Assembly: GCA_900542825.1 (NCBI GenBank)
Contig: UQOY01000003.1
Span: 124,001-188,000 of the forward strand
Length of the DNA: 64,000 nucleotides
Source: an uncultured Collinsella sp.
Lineage (GTDB): Bacteria > Actinomycetota > Coriobacteriia > Coriobacteriales > Coriobacteriaceae
Direction of reading: 5' to 3'
Positions 1-8,248 of this stretch are shown here, one piece after another. Both the position numbers and the translations under genes were made by a program. The stretch's first letter is position 1. The number at the start of each line of letters is the position of its first letter. Below the pieces are notes generated by a model that was not told the DNA's origin, searched no databases, and was given only the letters and a program-made list of their open reading frames with translations.

Positions 1-298
1 GCAGCGATGCAGTCATCAGAGCAATGCCGAGGGCCACGAGGACCTCGCGATGTCTTCCCCTATCCGCCAAGATTCCGCCAGCCGGAGTTGCGAGTACGCC
101 GGGTATGAACGCCGTCGCCACGACGGCGCCATATAACGTTGACGATCCGCTGCAATCGAACAAGTAAAGCGGATACGCAAAGCACAGCGCCGACAGCATC
201 GAATACGTGCACAGCTGCGCAACCAGAAGCTCCGTGAGCCTAATTGACCGCACTATTTTTGGTTCCAACAAGACGCTGACGTCTCTCAGTCCAGCCAT
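1..298 (-). CDS. MFS transporter, N-terminal part (cut by window edge)
   Basis: The gene reads leftward and runs off the window, so only about 99 N-terminal residues are visible. They contain two hydrophobic segments followed by GGILADRGRHRE, a good match to MFS motif A (GxLaDrxGrr) in the loop between helices 2 and 3. That supports a secondary transporter of the major facilitator superfamily in the cytoplasmic membrane; the substrate cannot be told. The ATG at 296-298 follows GGAGCGGACTT. It lies downstream of a TetR gene on the same strand, with a perfect 8-bp-arm palindrome just upstream, so it is probably a drug or metabolite efflux pump under TetR control (inference). Confidence 0.8.
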   Translation of the reverse strand, partial: MAGLRDVSVLLEPKIVRSIRLTELLVAQLCTYSMLSALCFAYPLYLFDCSGSSTLYGAVVATAFIPGVLATPAGGILADRGRHREVLVALGIALMTASL

Positions 299-311
299 AA
301 GTCCGCTCCCT

Positions 312-332
312 ATACATACCGCTAGTATGTAT
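312..332. promoter_or_regulatory. Probable TetR operator 1
   Basis: A palindrome with perfect 8-bp arms, ATACATAC and GTATGTAT, around a 5-nt centre. It lies 14 nt upstream of the MFS start codon. A second site at 377-397 is identical at 18 of 21 positions. Paired near-identical palindromes between a tetR gene and an MFS gene suggest the binding sites of the adjacent TetR regulator; binding is inferred. Confidence 0.65.
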
Positions 333-343
333 TTATCGACTTG

Positions 344-365
344 AAAAGGGCAGCCGGAGCTGCCC
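344..365 (-). terminator. Intrinsic terminator after the TetR gene
   Basis: On the minus strand GGGCAGC-TCCG-GCTGCCC is followed directly by TTTTC. The hairpin separates the TetR gene from the MFS gene, so the pump probably has its own promoter, bracketed by the two operators. Confidence 0.7.
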
Positions 366-376
366 GTTCAAATCTA

Positions 377-397
377 TTACATACCGTTGGTATCTAT
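377..397. promoter_or_regulatory. Probable TetR operator 2
   Basis: This site matches operator 1 (312-332) at 18 of 21 positions, with core TACATACCG-T-GTAT. It begins just past the TetR stop codon and its centre is 65 bp from that of operator 1. It may allow cooperative binding or control readthrough into the MFS gene (inference). Confidence 0.55.
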
Positions 398-398
398 A

Positions 399-1061
399 TT
401 ACCACCCGGCGCGGTCCCATACGTCCCAAATCTGCGCCGTTGTCTGAAGCACTTCTTCCCCCAAATCGAGTCCCACCGCGGCAGCCATCTGCGCCAAACA
501 TTGAGCGCGAGCGAGCATTCGATCCTTGGTCTCAAGCGGACGGAACAGCGGCAGCAGCCAAAGATTCGCCAACAACGATACGGCCTCCGCCGCTTCACGC
601 GGGCATTCGCACGCAATGGAACCGTCGGTGATGCCCTCCTCGATCACCGGCAAGAGATAGCCATCGGCAGACTCGTTAAACGAGCCCTGGTACTGCATCG
701 CCAGAAGACGCGAGCTTTTTATCGGATCTGCTGCAGGACGCATGCGTGCCCATAGCTCAATTTGCGGAACAACGGACTCGGGAGCGTAAAGCCTTTTTAG
801 CTTTTGGGCGCCGGTCATATTACCGACGCCAAGCATCGAGCGACGGTGCTCAACAATCGGAGTCATCGCCCGATCAAACGCGGCGTTGAAGATCTCTTCC
901 TTGCTCTTGAAGTGATGATAGACAGCGCCCTTGGTCATGCCATCGAGACGGTCGACGATATCTTGAATGCTCGTCCCCTCATAACCCTGTGCGCAGAATA
1001 ACTCCAGCGCCGCGTCGAGAATCTTCGCGACCGTCTCCTCGGGATATTTATTACGACCCAT
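399..1061 (-). CDS. TetR/AcrR family transcriptional regulator
   Basis: A protein of about 220 residues with an N-terminal TetR helix-turn-helix: ILDAALELFCAQGYEGTSIQ, then DIVDRLDGMTKGAVYHHFKS and KEEIF, matching the family pattern (GYxxTSIxDI, KGxxYxHFxSKEEL). The C-terminal ligand-binding part is not diagnostic. The start at MGRNKYPEE is preferred over an upstream codon that would add 12 atypical residues. It is followed by a terminator and by an MFS gene with two matching palindromes, so it probably represses that transporter and perhaps itself. Confidence 0.88.
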   Translation of the reverse strand: MGRNKYPEETVAKILDAALELFCAQGYEGTSIQDIVDRLDGMTKGAVYHHFKSKEEIFNAAFDRAMTPIVEHRRSMLGVGNMTGAQKLKRLYAPESVVPQIELWARMRPAADPIKSSRLLAMQYQGSFNESADGYLLPVIEEGITDGSIACECPREAAEAVSLLANLWLLPLFRPLETKDRMLARAQCLAQMAAAVGLDLGEEVLQTTAQIWDVWDRAGW

Positions 1062-1068
1062 AATCCGT

Positions 1069-1122
1069 CCATCCGCAACGCAAGTCTTGTGCCTCATTGC
1101 AGCATTTTAACGTTGCGGATGG
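1069..1122. repeat. Inverted repeat between glnK and tetR
   Basis: Perfect 12-bp arms CCATCCGCAACG (1069-1080) and CGTTGCGGATGG (1111-1122) flank a 30-nt spacer. It lies between the end of glnK and the tetR start codon. It could end glnK transcription as a long-loop hairpin or bind a regulator at the tetR promoter; the sequence does not decide. Confidence 0.5.
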
Positions 1123-1135
1123 TAGGCGGTCGATT

Positions 1136-1474
1136 CTACACCGCGGCGGGGCCGTGTTCGCCGGTACGGATGCGGATAACATCCTCGACCGGCTCGACCC
1201 AAATCTTGCCGTCGCCGACGGCACCGGTGCGAGCGGCGCTGCAGATAATGTCAACGATACCGTCGACATGCTCGTCGGCGCAGATGAGGGTAAACTGCAC
1301 CTTGGGGATCGTGTTGACGAGCAGCTCGTTGCCGCGCACGTATTCCTTCCAGCCATGCTGCGCGCCGCAGCCCTGCACCTGGTTGATAGTCATGCCGCGA
1401 ACATCAGCAGCAAACAGCGCGTCCTTGAGCACCTCAAGCTTCTCGGCACGAACAATCGCCGTAATTTTCTTCAT
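1136..1474 (-). CDS. glnK: Nitrogen regulatory protein P-II (GlnK/GlnB) lacking Tyr51
   Basis: At 112 residues it has the usual P-II length and begins MKKITAIVRAEKLEVLKDAL. It ends with the C-terminal signature DGKIWVEPVEDVIRIRTGE. P-II trimers sense 2-oxoglutarate and ATP/ADP and gate the ammonium channel; the partner amt gene is just upstream on the same strand. The T-loop reads KEYVRGNELLVNT, so the tyrosine that is uridylylated or adenylylated in many bacteria (Tyr51 of RGAEY) is leucine here. Regulation may therefore be by ligands only. The ribosome-binding site GAGAGGA precedes the ATG. Confidence 0.93.
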   Translation of the reverse strand: MKKITAIVRAEKLEVLKDALFAADVRGMTINQVQGCGAQHGWKEYVRGNELLVNTIPKVQFTLICADEHVDGIVDIICSAARTGAVGDGKIWVEPVEDVIRIRTGEHGPAAV

Positions 1475-1566
1475 AGTAAATTCCTCTCTTCAATAAAAGA
1501 AATGAATTGTCCTTCACATGGCACGGGTTTTCCAGGTGCCGCAAACCAATCTCAGAGATCAATAAG

Positions 1567-1686
1567 TTCAACTGACTGGTCTTAGCAGGTTTCCCAAGTG
1601 CCGCAGATTGCCGTGAAAGAGGAGCGAAGCGTACTTAAGTACGTGAGCGACGATTGAACGGCAAGGTGCGGTGCTTGGGGAAGCTG
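1567..1686 (-). repeat. Composite hairpin element B, copy 1 (amt-glnK intergenic)
   Basis: Read on the minus strand just after the amt stop, an outer stem (CTTCCCCAAG.. against ..ACTTGGGAA) encloses CGTTCAATCGTCG, a 14-bp palindrome CGTACTTAAGTACG, and CTCCTCTTTCACG. The CGTTCAAT and TTTCACG blocks recur in the elements at 22996-23165 and 60713-60887. All three copies lie in sense orientation after a stop codon. Confidence 0.7.
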
Positions 1687-2964
1687 CTAATCGAGTCCGG
1701 AGAAAGAAGGATACGCGCTCTCGCCGTGCTGACTGGCATCCAAGCCCAGCGCCTCGTCGGCCTCGTCCACGCGCAGGCTGCCGTGGAACAGCGCCTTGAC
1801 CACCGCGGCGATCACCAAATCGAGCACCAATACGATAACGACCGTCACCACAATGCCCAGAATCTGCGAGACGAGCAGCGACACGTCGCCCGTGTAGAAC
1901 AGGCCACCCTTACCGGTCCACGAAAGCTCCGGCACGCAGAACAGGCCCGTGAGCACGCCGCCCAAGATGCCACCAATACCGTGGCAACCGAACGCGTCGA
2001 GCGCGTCGTCGTAGCCGAACTTGGTCTTAAGATGGCTGATGGCCAAGTAGCAGACGGGCGATACGATCAGACCCATGACCAGCGCTGCCCACGGCTCGAC
2101 AAAGCCCGCGCCCGGCGTGACCACCACAAGGCCCGCAACCAGACCGGTGCTGGCACCCACCAGCGTGGGGCGACCGGTGTGCACGCGCTCGACGGCAAGC
2201 CACGAGACCATGCCCGCCGCGCTGGCCGTCACGGTGTTGAGGATGGCGAGCGCCGCCACGGCGTCGGCCTTAAACTCGCTGCCGCCGTTAAAGCCAAACC
2301 AGCCAAACCAAAGCAGGCCGGCGCCCAACGCCACAAACGGCACGTTATGCGGACGGTAGCTCACCATGCCAAAACCGCGACGACGGCCGAGCATTAAGCA
2401 AAGAATCAGGCCCGTCAGACCGGACGAGATGTGTACCACGTCGCCGCCGGCAAAGTCGAGCGCGCCGATAATGTCGCCGATAAAGGAGCCCTCGCCGCCC
2501 CAGACCATGTGGACGAGCGGCGCATAGACCACAAGCAGCCAAATGCCCAGGAAGGCCGTCATAGCGCCAAACTTAACGCGACCTGCCAGGCTGCCCGTGA
2601 CGATAGCGGCGGTGATCATGGCAAACGCCATCTGGAAGGCGATGTTGATGATCTGAGGGTAGACGGCACCGTCCGCAGCATTGCCCTCGGCCGCCTGCAG
2701 CACCTGGTGGAGCACCGGCAGGCACAGCAGCTGGTCAAGGCCTCCAATAAACGGGCTCGAGCCGTCGCCACCGTAGGCCAGCGACCAGCCGGCGACAATC
2801 CACAGCACACCAACCAGGCCAATAGCGCCAAAGCACATAAGCATGGTGTTGATGACATTTTTGCGCCTGGACAGGCCGCCATAGAAAAACGCCAGACCCG
2901 GTGTCATTAAAAACACGAGCATGGTGCAGATGAGCATAAACGTTGTCGATCCCGTATCGTACAT
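1687..2964 (-). CDS. amt: Ammonium transporter (Amt/MEP/Rh family)
   Basis: A membrane protein of about 425 residues that starts MYDTGSTTFMLICTMLVFLM and continues TPGLAFFYGGLSRRKNVINT, the typical Amt N-terminus. The family signature is visible (DFAGGDVVHISSGLTGLI, GWFGFNGGSEF, GGVLTGLF), including the pore-lining histidine in VVHISSG. It forms trimeric channels for ammonium uptake. The ATG follows AAGGGGGAG, which favours this start over codons 19 residues upstream. It is followed by glnK after 212 bp, the classical amt-glnK pairing in which P-II blocks the channel under nitrogen excess. Confidence 0.95.
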   Translation of the reverse strand: MYDTGSTTFMLICTMLVFLMTPGLAFFYGGLSRRKNVINTMLMCFGAIGLVGVLWIVAGWSLAYGGDGSSPFIGGLDQLLCLPVLHQVLQAAEGNAADGAVYPQIINIAFQMAFAMITAAIVTGSLAGRVKFGAMTAFLGIWLLVVYAPLVHMVWGGEGSFIGDIIGALDFAGGDVVHISSGLTGLILCLMLGRRRGFGMVSYRPHNVPFVALGAGLLWFGWFGFNGGSEFKADAVAALAILNTVTASAAGMVSWLAVERVHTGRPTLVGASTGLVAGLVVVTPGAGFVEPWAALVMGLIVSPVCYLAISHLKTKFGYDDALDAFGCHGIGGILGGVLTGLFCVPELSWTGKGGLFYTGDVSLLVSQILGIVVTVVIVLVLDLVIAAVVKALFHGSLRVDEADEALGLDASQHGESAYPSFSGLD

Positions 2965-3162
2965 TCGCTCCCCCTTGGTCGCATGAACGCTGTCGGCGCT
3001 CATGATGCGGCCGAGGGGCAACTGGTGTAGACCAGATACGGCGCTGTTAAACGCTGCGTTGTCGAATGGAAACGGTGCTGCAATCTTAGAAACGGCGCGG
3101 CAACGGGCGCGAAACGAACGGGAAATACGCGAGCAAGGGGCTCGCGAGCGTGCCCGCCCCGG

Positions 3163-4182
3163 CTAGCGCCGAAACAGCTCGTGGGCGCGGTCGCGGAGAT
3201 TAGTTGCTCGAATGACACCTTCGTAGCGATTGATGCGCAGACGCGGGAAGGCGTTAAAGAAGCGCAGGTCGCGACGGCTGAGCGACACGCTCGGCACCGG
3301 ACGGCTCGCGCGCCTGCCGGCACGGAGACGGGCGAGCGATGGACGGGGCACGCTCGGCGCGGCATCGGCAACGCGGCGGGCAGCAAGCGCCAGGCCGCGA
3401 GCACCATCCGAGATAAACGTAGGCATCGAAGCCTTCTCGCGCAGGACATCGAGCGCGGCGTCACCCAGCTCGGCCAGCCACGCGTTAACGGCACGGCTAC
3501 GGATGTGCGTCTGTGTCACCGAGTCGATCGCCGAATCGGGAATATGTTCGAGCATGGAGTCGGACGCGTCGGCAAGCGACTCGTTGATGCGGTCGGCAAG
3601 GTCGGCGCGCACACGCTCTAGCTGATCGGACAGACGGTGCCAGCTGGCCAACGAGCACACCGCATCGATGACCATTGCGCTCGCGACGGCCACGGCCGCC
3701 AAACGAACGATCAAGACCGGCAGATGGGCAAGCAGGCCCAACACCGCCGGCTCCACCACGCGACAAATGCACAACGCACCCAAGCCAAACGCGCAGGCCC
3801 AGTACAGGCAGATACGTCCGTGCAGGTTAAACGGCAGGTGTGAGTAATCCCAAAAGCGTGCGCCTGTTGTCTTTTCCAACAGAAGGCCCACGCTGTACTC
3901 AATTACGCTGCACACAAGCGCCGCGGCGACAAACTGGCTCGAGGCATCCGGAATCCCGCGCAGCAAAAGCCAGCAGGCTATGCCGCCCACACCATAGATA
4001 GGACAACACGGCCCCAGCAAGAATCCGCTGTTGGCAAATCGTCCGTGATTGAGCATGGCGCAGACCGTCGACTCCCACACCCAACCGCAAAACCCGTAGA
4101 AGGCAAACGAGAGCACCAGTGCCGAAAGCGGACAGGCGGCAAGCGTCGCGCCGCCAAACGCCATATCAATCGCGGTTCCCAC
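3163..4182 (-). CDS. CmpB-type (PF06541-like) membrane protein, putative ABC transporter permease
   Basis: A protein of 339 residues. The N-terminal half has several membrane segments with motifs typical of this family: FYGFCGWVWESTVCAMLNHG, NSGFLLGPCCPIYGVGG, LEKTTGARFWDYSHLPFNLH, GRICLYWACAFG. The C-terminal 140 residues are soluble and arginine-rich. Automated annotation calls such proteins putative ABC transporter permeases, but no transport role is established for them. It begins with GTG after GAGGAGAGG, 3 nt past the stop of the HD-domain gene, so the two form an operon. Its exact function is unknown. Confidence 0.7.
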   Translation of the reverse strand: MGTAIDMAFGGATLAACPLSALVLSFAFYGFCGWVWESTVCAMLNHGRFANSGFLLGPCCPIYGVGGIACWLLLRGIPDASSQFVAAALVCSVIEYSVGLLLEKTTGARFWDYSHLPFNLHGRICLYWACAFGLGALCICRVVEPAVLGLLAHLPVLIVRLAAVAVASAMVIDAVCSLASWHRLSDQLERVRADLADRINESLADASDSMLEHIPDSAIDSVTQTHIRSRAVNAWLAELGDAALDVLREKASMPTFISDGARGLALAARRVADAAPSVPRPSLARLRAGRRASRPVPSVSLSRRDLRFFNAFPRLRINRYEGVIRATNLRDRAHELFRR

Positions 4183-4185
4183 CGT

Positions 4186-4722
4186 CTAACCTCTCCTCTT
4201 TTCGCTCGATTCGCCACTCACGCCATCGTCCGCCCCGTCCTTGCGCGGCAGGCGGCCGGCGACCGTCTCGCGCAGCGCGCACCATTTATCTGCCAGGCAC
4301 ACAATCCATGCCTCACGACACGTCGGCGGCACCGGCACCAGCGGAAACATATGCCGCACGATAATATTCCGCTCGCGCGGCGTCAGCTCAAAATCTTCCT
4401 CCGCACGCGCCAGGGCAAAAAACGGGTGGCGAAAGCCATGCAGCCGATGGCTTGGGTCGGGATCATGCCAATCGTAGAGAAAGTAATCGTGTAACAAGGC
4501 TCCGCGCAGCAGCGAAGCGCGGTCGACGGAGATACCGACGCGGCCCAGGCGCTCGGCAAAGGACAGACTTGCCCGCGCCACTGAGGTCACATGCGTATAC
4601 ACCGTCACATCGCCATGCTGGATAAACTCGCGCGTCAGGTCCAGACGGCCCGCCTGTGCCAGTTGACGGGCAGCATGGTCCACTTCGCACGCGATTTTCT
4701 CGGCACGAACGGCACTGGACAT
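4186..4722 (-). CDS. HD-domain protein, probable phosphohydrolase
   Basis: About 178 residues with a YTHVTSVARASLSFAERLG segment, LLRGALLHDYFLYDWHD, and later HMFPLVPVPP and CLADKWCALRE. This gives the H...HD...D order expected of metal-dependent HD phosphohydrolases. The substrate is not predictable. The start MSSAVRAEK sits 6 nt after AAGGAGG and is clearly better than an upstream codon. It is translationally coupled to the CmpB-type membrane protein downstream, which suggests a joint envelope or nucleotide-signalling task (inference). Confidence 0.75.
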   Translation of the reverse strand: MSSAVRAEKIACEVDHAARQLAQAGRLDLTREFIQHGDVTVYTHVTSVARASLSFAERLGRVGISVDRASLLRGALLHDYFLYDWHDPDPSHRLHGFRHPFFALARAEEDFELTPRERNIIVRHMFPLVPVPPTCREAWIVCLADKWCALRETVAGRLPRKDGADDGVSGESSEKRRG

Positions 4723-4950
4723 GCTGCCTCCTTCCAGCGACTCACGGCGGCAAGCCACGGCCTGTACGCATTGAATAAAATCCTCATCGAATCTATCAGT
4801 ATGGCATCGGGCAAAACGTTTTGCCCCGCCAGTTGGCGAATTACCGCGCCGCCGTCACATATCAAACGCCAAAATGTGCGAGACTGTTTTGTGCAATTGT
4901 GCCGGCCGAGGGAGCGCCGGCGCTCGATTCGCATGGAGTAACCCACAACG

Positions 4951-6732
4951 ATGCTGCTTACGCAAACGACAACGCCCGAGGACGTCAAGGCTCTTAATCG
5001 TGCCGAGCTCCCGCAGCTCTGCGACGAGATTCGCCACGCCATCCTCGAAAGCTCCGCCGCTGTCGGCGGACACGTTGCCCCCAACCTGGGCGTCGTTGAG
5101 CTTACGGTCGCGCTCCATCGCGTGTTTAACTCCCCCACCGACAAGATTGTCTTTGACGTGTCGCACCAGACCTACGCCCACAAGGCGCTGACCGGGCGCG
5201 CGTACACCTATATCGACCCGGCACGCTACGGCGAGGCCTCTGGCTTTGCCAATCCCGACGAGTCCGAGCACGACCTGTTCGCCATGGGCCACACCTCGAC
5301 CTCGGTGAGCTTGGGCTGCGGCCTTGCCCACGCGCGCGACCTGGCGGGTGACACGTATAACGTCATTACCGTTATTGGCGACGGCTCGCTTTCGGGCGGT
5401 CTGGCGTTTGAGGGCTTTAACAATGCCGCCGATCTCAACAGCAACTTGATCATCATCGTCAACGATAACGACCAGTCCATTGCCGAAAACCACGGCGGTC
5501 TGTATCGCAATCTGACCGAGTTGCGCGCCAGCAACGGCACCTGTAAGCGCAACGTTTTCCGCGCGCTGGGGCTCGACTACCGCTATCTGGACGCTGGCAA
5601 CGATGTGTTGACCCTAGTCGACACGCTGCAGGAACTGCGCGATATCGATCACCCCATCGTGCTGCACGTCTCGACCGCCAAGGGCAAGGGCTTTGAGCCG
5701 GCCCAGAGCGACCCCGAGCGCTGGCACCACGTGGGCCCGTTTGACATGGCGACTGGGCGCAAGCTCTGCCCGGGCCATCCGAGCGAGCCCGCACCGCGCA
5801 CCTATGCCGACATTACGGGCGAGGCCCTGAGCGCCGCCATCGATCGCGATCCACAGGTCGTGGGCATCACGGCCGCCACGCCCTATATCATGGGCTTTAC
5901 ACCCGAGCTTCGCGCCGCGGCAGGCAAGCAGTTTGTCGACGTGGGCATTGCCGAGGAGCACGCCGTCACTTTTGCCACCGCACTCGCCCGCTCGGGCGCT
6001 AAGCCGGTCTTTGGCGTGTACGGTACGTTTTTGCAGCGCGCTTACGACGAGCTGTGGCACGACCTGTGTCTCAACGATGCCCCGGCGACAATCCTGGTGT
6101 TTGGCGCGTCGATTTTTGGCACCACGTCCGAGACGCACCTCTCGTTCTTTGATATTTCCATGCTGGGCGGACTTCCCAACATGCGCTACCTGGCACCGGC
6201 CTGCATGGAAGAATACCTGTCCATGCTGAGCTGGTCGCTCGACCACCGCGAGCATCCCGTGGCAATCCGCGTACCGGGCATCGGCCTGGTAAGCCGCCCC
6301 GATCTGGCGCCCGCCGAGGGCGCCGATTACAGCGTCGTTCGCTACAACGTGGTGCGCCAAGGTCGCGACGTTGCCGTGCTCGCGCTTGGCGATTTCTTTG
6401 AGCTGGGCGAGCGCGTGGCAAACCGTCTGGCTACCGAATACGGCATCGAGGCCACGCTCGTCAACCCGCGCTTTGCAACCGAGCTCGACCGTGAGTTCCT
6501 CGACAGCCTTGCCGCCGAGTATCGCGTTGTCGTCACCCTCGAGGACGGCATCTTGGACGGCGGCTGGGGCGAGCGCGTGGCATGTTATCTGGCATGCACG
6601 CCGTTGCGCACGCGCACCTTCGGCATTGCCAAGGGCTTCCCCGACCGCTACGACCCCAACGAACTGCTCGCGCAGAACGACATGACGGTCGAGAACATGG
6701 CCGCCGAAGCCGTAAGGCTACTCAACGAGTAA
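4951..6732 (+). CDS. DXS-like thiamine-diphosphate enzyme with altered substrate site
   Basis: At 593 residues it aligns along the full length of 1-deoxy-D-xylulose-5-phosphate synthase but is about 30 residues shorter. The cofactor parts are kept: GDGSLSGGLAFEGFNN and NDNDQSIAEN for Mg/ThDP, GIAEEHAVTFA with the catalytic Glu, and histidines in GGHVAPNLG, SHQTYAHK and ERWHHVGPFD. The DXP/glyceraldehyde-3-phosphate site is not kept. The DRAG-VGADG-THQG block reads FGASIFGTTSETHLSF (Arg to Gly385, Asp to Thr392; His396 kept), and YPRGN reads VPGIG (Arg to Gly443). It is probably a paralogue acting on another acceptor, and annotation as dxs would be unsafe. It stands alone before a terminator. 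Confidence 0.8.
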   Translation: MLLTQTTTPEDVKALNRAELPQLCDEIRHAILESSAAVGGHVAPNLGVVELTVALHRVFNSPTDKIVFDVSHQTYAHKALTGRAYTYIDPARYGEASGFANPDESEHDLFAMGHTSTSVSLGCGLAHARDLAGDTYNVITVIGDGSLSGGLAFEGFNNAADLNSNLIIIVNDNDQSIAENHGGLYRNLTELRASNGTCKRNVFRALGLDYRYLDAGNDVLTLVDTLQELRDIDHPIVLHVSTAKGKGFEPAQSDPERWHHVGPFDMATGRKLCPGHPSEPAPRTYADITGEALSAAIDRDPQVVGITAATPYIMGFTPELRAAAGKQFVDVGIAEEHAVTFATALARSGAKPVFGVYGTFLQRAYDELWHDLCLNDAPATILVFGASIFGTTSETHLSFFDISMLGGLPNMRYLAPACMEEYLSMLSWSLDHREHPVAIRVPGIGLVSRPDLAPAEGADYSVVRYNVVRQGRDVAVLALGDFFELGERVANRLATEYGIEATLVNPRFATELDREFLDSLAAEYRVVVTLEDGILDGGWGERVACYLACTPLRTRTFGIAKGFPDRYDPNELLAQNDMTVENMAAEAVRLLNE

Positions 6733-6734
6733 AA

Positions 6735-6772
6735 AACCTCCGCAAGGGAAGCACCCCTGCGGAGGTTTATAT
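6735..6772 (+). terminator. Terminator after the DXS-like gene
   Basis: The stem AACCTCCGCA / TGCGGAGGTT, with inner AGGG/CCCC pairing, is followed by TATATTTT. It starts 2 nt after the stop codon. Confidence 0.85.
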
Positions 6773-6788
6773 TTTCGCGACGCGATTA

Positions 6789-7005
6789 TCTCGATCTGTA
6801 ACATCTAGAGGACAAATCCTCGCCCAATTGTTACAGATCTAGACAAGACGTCTTAGTCCCTGACGTTTGTCTCAATCTGTAACAGATAGAGACCTTTTGG
6901 CCGTCTAACTGTTACAGATCGAGACATTCAAATCCCCCTAAGGATAAAATCTCGATCTGTAACAGTTAGAACCCATTTCCTCGTCTACCTGTTACAGATT
7001 GAGAC
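6789..7005. repeat. Tandem array of three hairpin units (family G)
   Basis: Three units at 6789-6844, 6869-6926 and 6950-7005 repeat with a period of 80-81 bp. Each has the form TCTC-ATCTGTAAC ... GTTACAGAT-GAGAC, an inverted repeat of about 15 bp around a 20-28 nt middle that differs between units. The array fills the gap between the convergent DXS-like and alcohol dehydrogenase genes. No reading frame in it looks real. The role is unknown: binding-site array, bidirectional terminator or mobile palindrome remnants. Confidence 0.8.
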
Positions 7006-7045
7006 GAACCGCCAAAGTGTCCCCTTTGTGGTGGTTTGGAGTCAA

Positions 7046-8248
7046 CTAGCGGTAGCTTCGCTTGAGGATTTCGACGACGTCGGGGTCGGTCAGCGTTACG
7101 GGGTCGTGGCTAAACAGGACGCCGTTGGTCGTCAGAGCGTTGTGCGCGATGGCCGGCAGCTCTTCGACCGTAATCCCCCACTCGCTCATGGCGAGGTCTG
7201 CCACATGGCAAGCCTCCATCAGGCGCGTGAGCTCAACCACAAAATCGTGCGGATCATCCGCGGCGGCATTACCCATCAGACGCGCCATGTCGATATAGCG
7301 CTCGGGTGCGGCACCGTGATCGATCATCCACGTGTGGTAGGCGCGCGCAATCATGATGAGTCCGGCACCGTGTGGCAGATCGTGATGATGCGCACTCATG
7401 CCATGCTCAAGACCATGCGAGCCCGTGGTGCCCGAGGCATCCATGGCATAACCGCCGAGCGTATTGGCAAACGCAAGGCTCGAGCGCGCCTCCAGGTCAT
7501 CGCCATTATTGACGCACGTAGGCAGCGCCGCGGCGGCACGGCGAATGCCTTCGCGGGAAATCATGTCACCCATGGGCGTGTTGGTATTTGAGATGTAGCA
7601 CTCAACGCAATGGAACAGGGCGTCGAATCCCTGATAGGCGGTCAGACGTGCCGGAACGCTCACCATGAGCTCGGGGTCGACGATCGAAAGCACCGGGAAC
7701 AGGCGCGGATCGCCCAGGCGAAGCTTCTCGTCATTCTCCTCGCAGGACAGGACACCGCCCGCATCGACCTCGGAGCCGGTACCCGCCGTGGTGGTTACGC
7801 AAACAAGCGGCAGCGGATCGTTGGGGATCGGCAGACCGAGCGCAGTGCCACCATTCACAAAGTCCCAGATGTCACCGGGGCATTCGTTGCCCTCGGCATC
7901 GGTATGCGGGTTGGCCGCCACCGCGCAGATGCCCTTGCTGCCGTCCATGACCGAGCCGCCGCCAAGCGCCAGCACAAAGTCGCATCCATGGGTGCGCGCC
8001 ATCCAGCCACCTGCGTTGACGGTCTCGCGCAGCGGATTGGGCTCAATGCGATCGAACAGCTCATGCGCCACGCCGGCGCGATCGAGCTCGGCTTCCAAAC
8101 GTCCCAGATATCCAAAACGCTTGACCGAGTTGCCGCCGGTGGTAACGATGAGCGCTTTGGTGCCGGGCAGCTTCTGCGCGCCCAGCTCGCCCAACTTGCC
8201 CGCGCCAAACAGCACCTTGGTCGGCGCGAAAAACGAATAACCGTTCAT
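7046..8248 (-). CDS. Iron-containing alcohol dehydrogenase
   Basis: At 400 residues it has the group III alcohol dehydrogenase pattern. The nucleotide-binding stretch is LALGGGSVMDGSKGI, followed by CVTTTAGTGSEVDAGGVLS. Metal ligands appear in YQGFDALFHCVECYIS and in HGLEHGMSAHHHDLPHG. It most resembles butanol dehydrogenase/YqhD-like enzymes that reduce aldehydes with NAD(P)H in fermentation; the real substrate is not clear. The start follows AAGGAGATCGCGT. It is a single gene, convergent with the DXS-like gene. Confidence 0.92.
   Translation of the reverse strand: MNGYSFFAPTKVLFGAGKLGELGAQKLPGTKALIVTTGGNSVKRFGYLGRLEAELDRAGVAHELFDRIEPNPLRETVNAGGWMARTHGCDFVLALGGGSVMDGSKGICAVAANPHTDAEGNECPGDIWDFVNGGTALGLPIPNDPLPLVCVTTTAGTGSEVDAGGVLSCEENDEKLRLGDPRLFPVLSIVDPELMVSVPARLTAYQGFDALFHCVECYISNTNTPMGDMISREGIRRAAAALPTCVNNGDDLEARSSLAFANTLGGYAMDASGTTGSHGLEHGMSAHHHDLPHGAGLIMIARAYHTWMIDHGAAPERYIDMARLMGNAAADDPHDFVVELTRLMEACHVADLAMSEWGITVEELPAIAHNALTTNGVLFSHDPVTLTDPDVVEILKRSYR

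Noticed and set aside
1654..2397. Long plus-strand frame opposite amt (and similar long frames opposite lysC, thrC, pflB and the ABC exporters)
   Set aside because: Histidine/arginine-rich antisense translations caused by high GC content and codon bias of the real genes; no homologous motifs.
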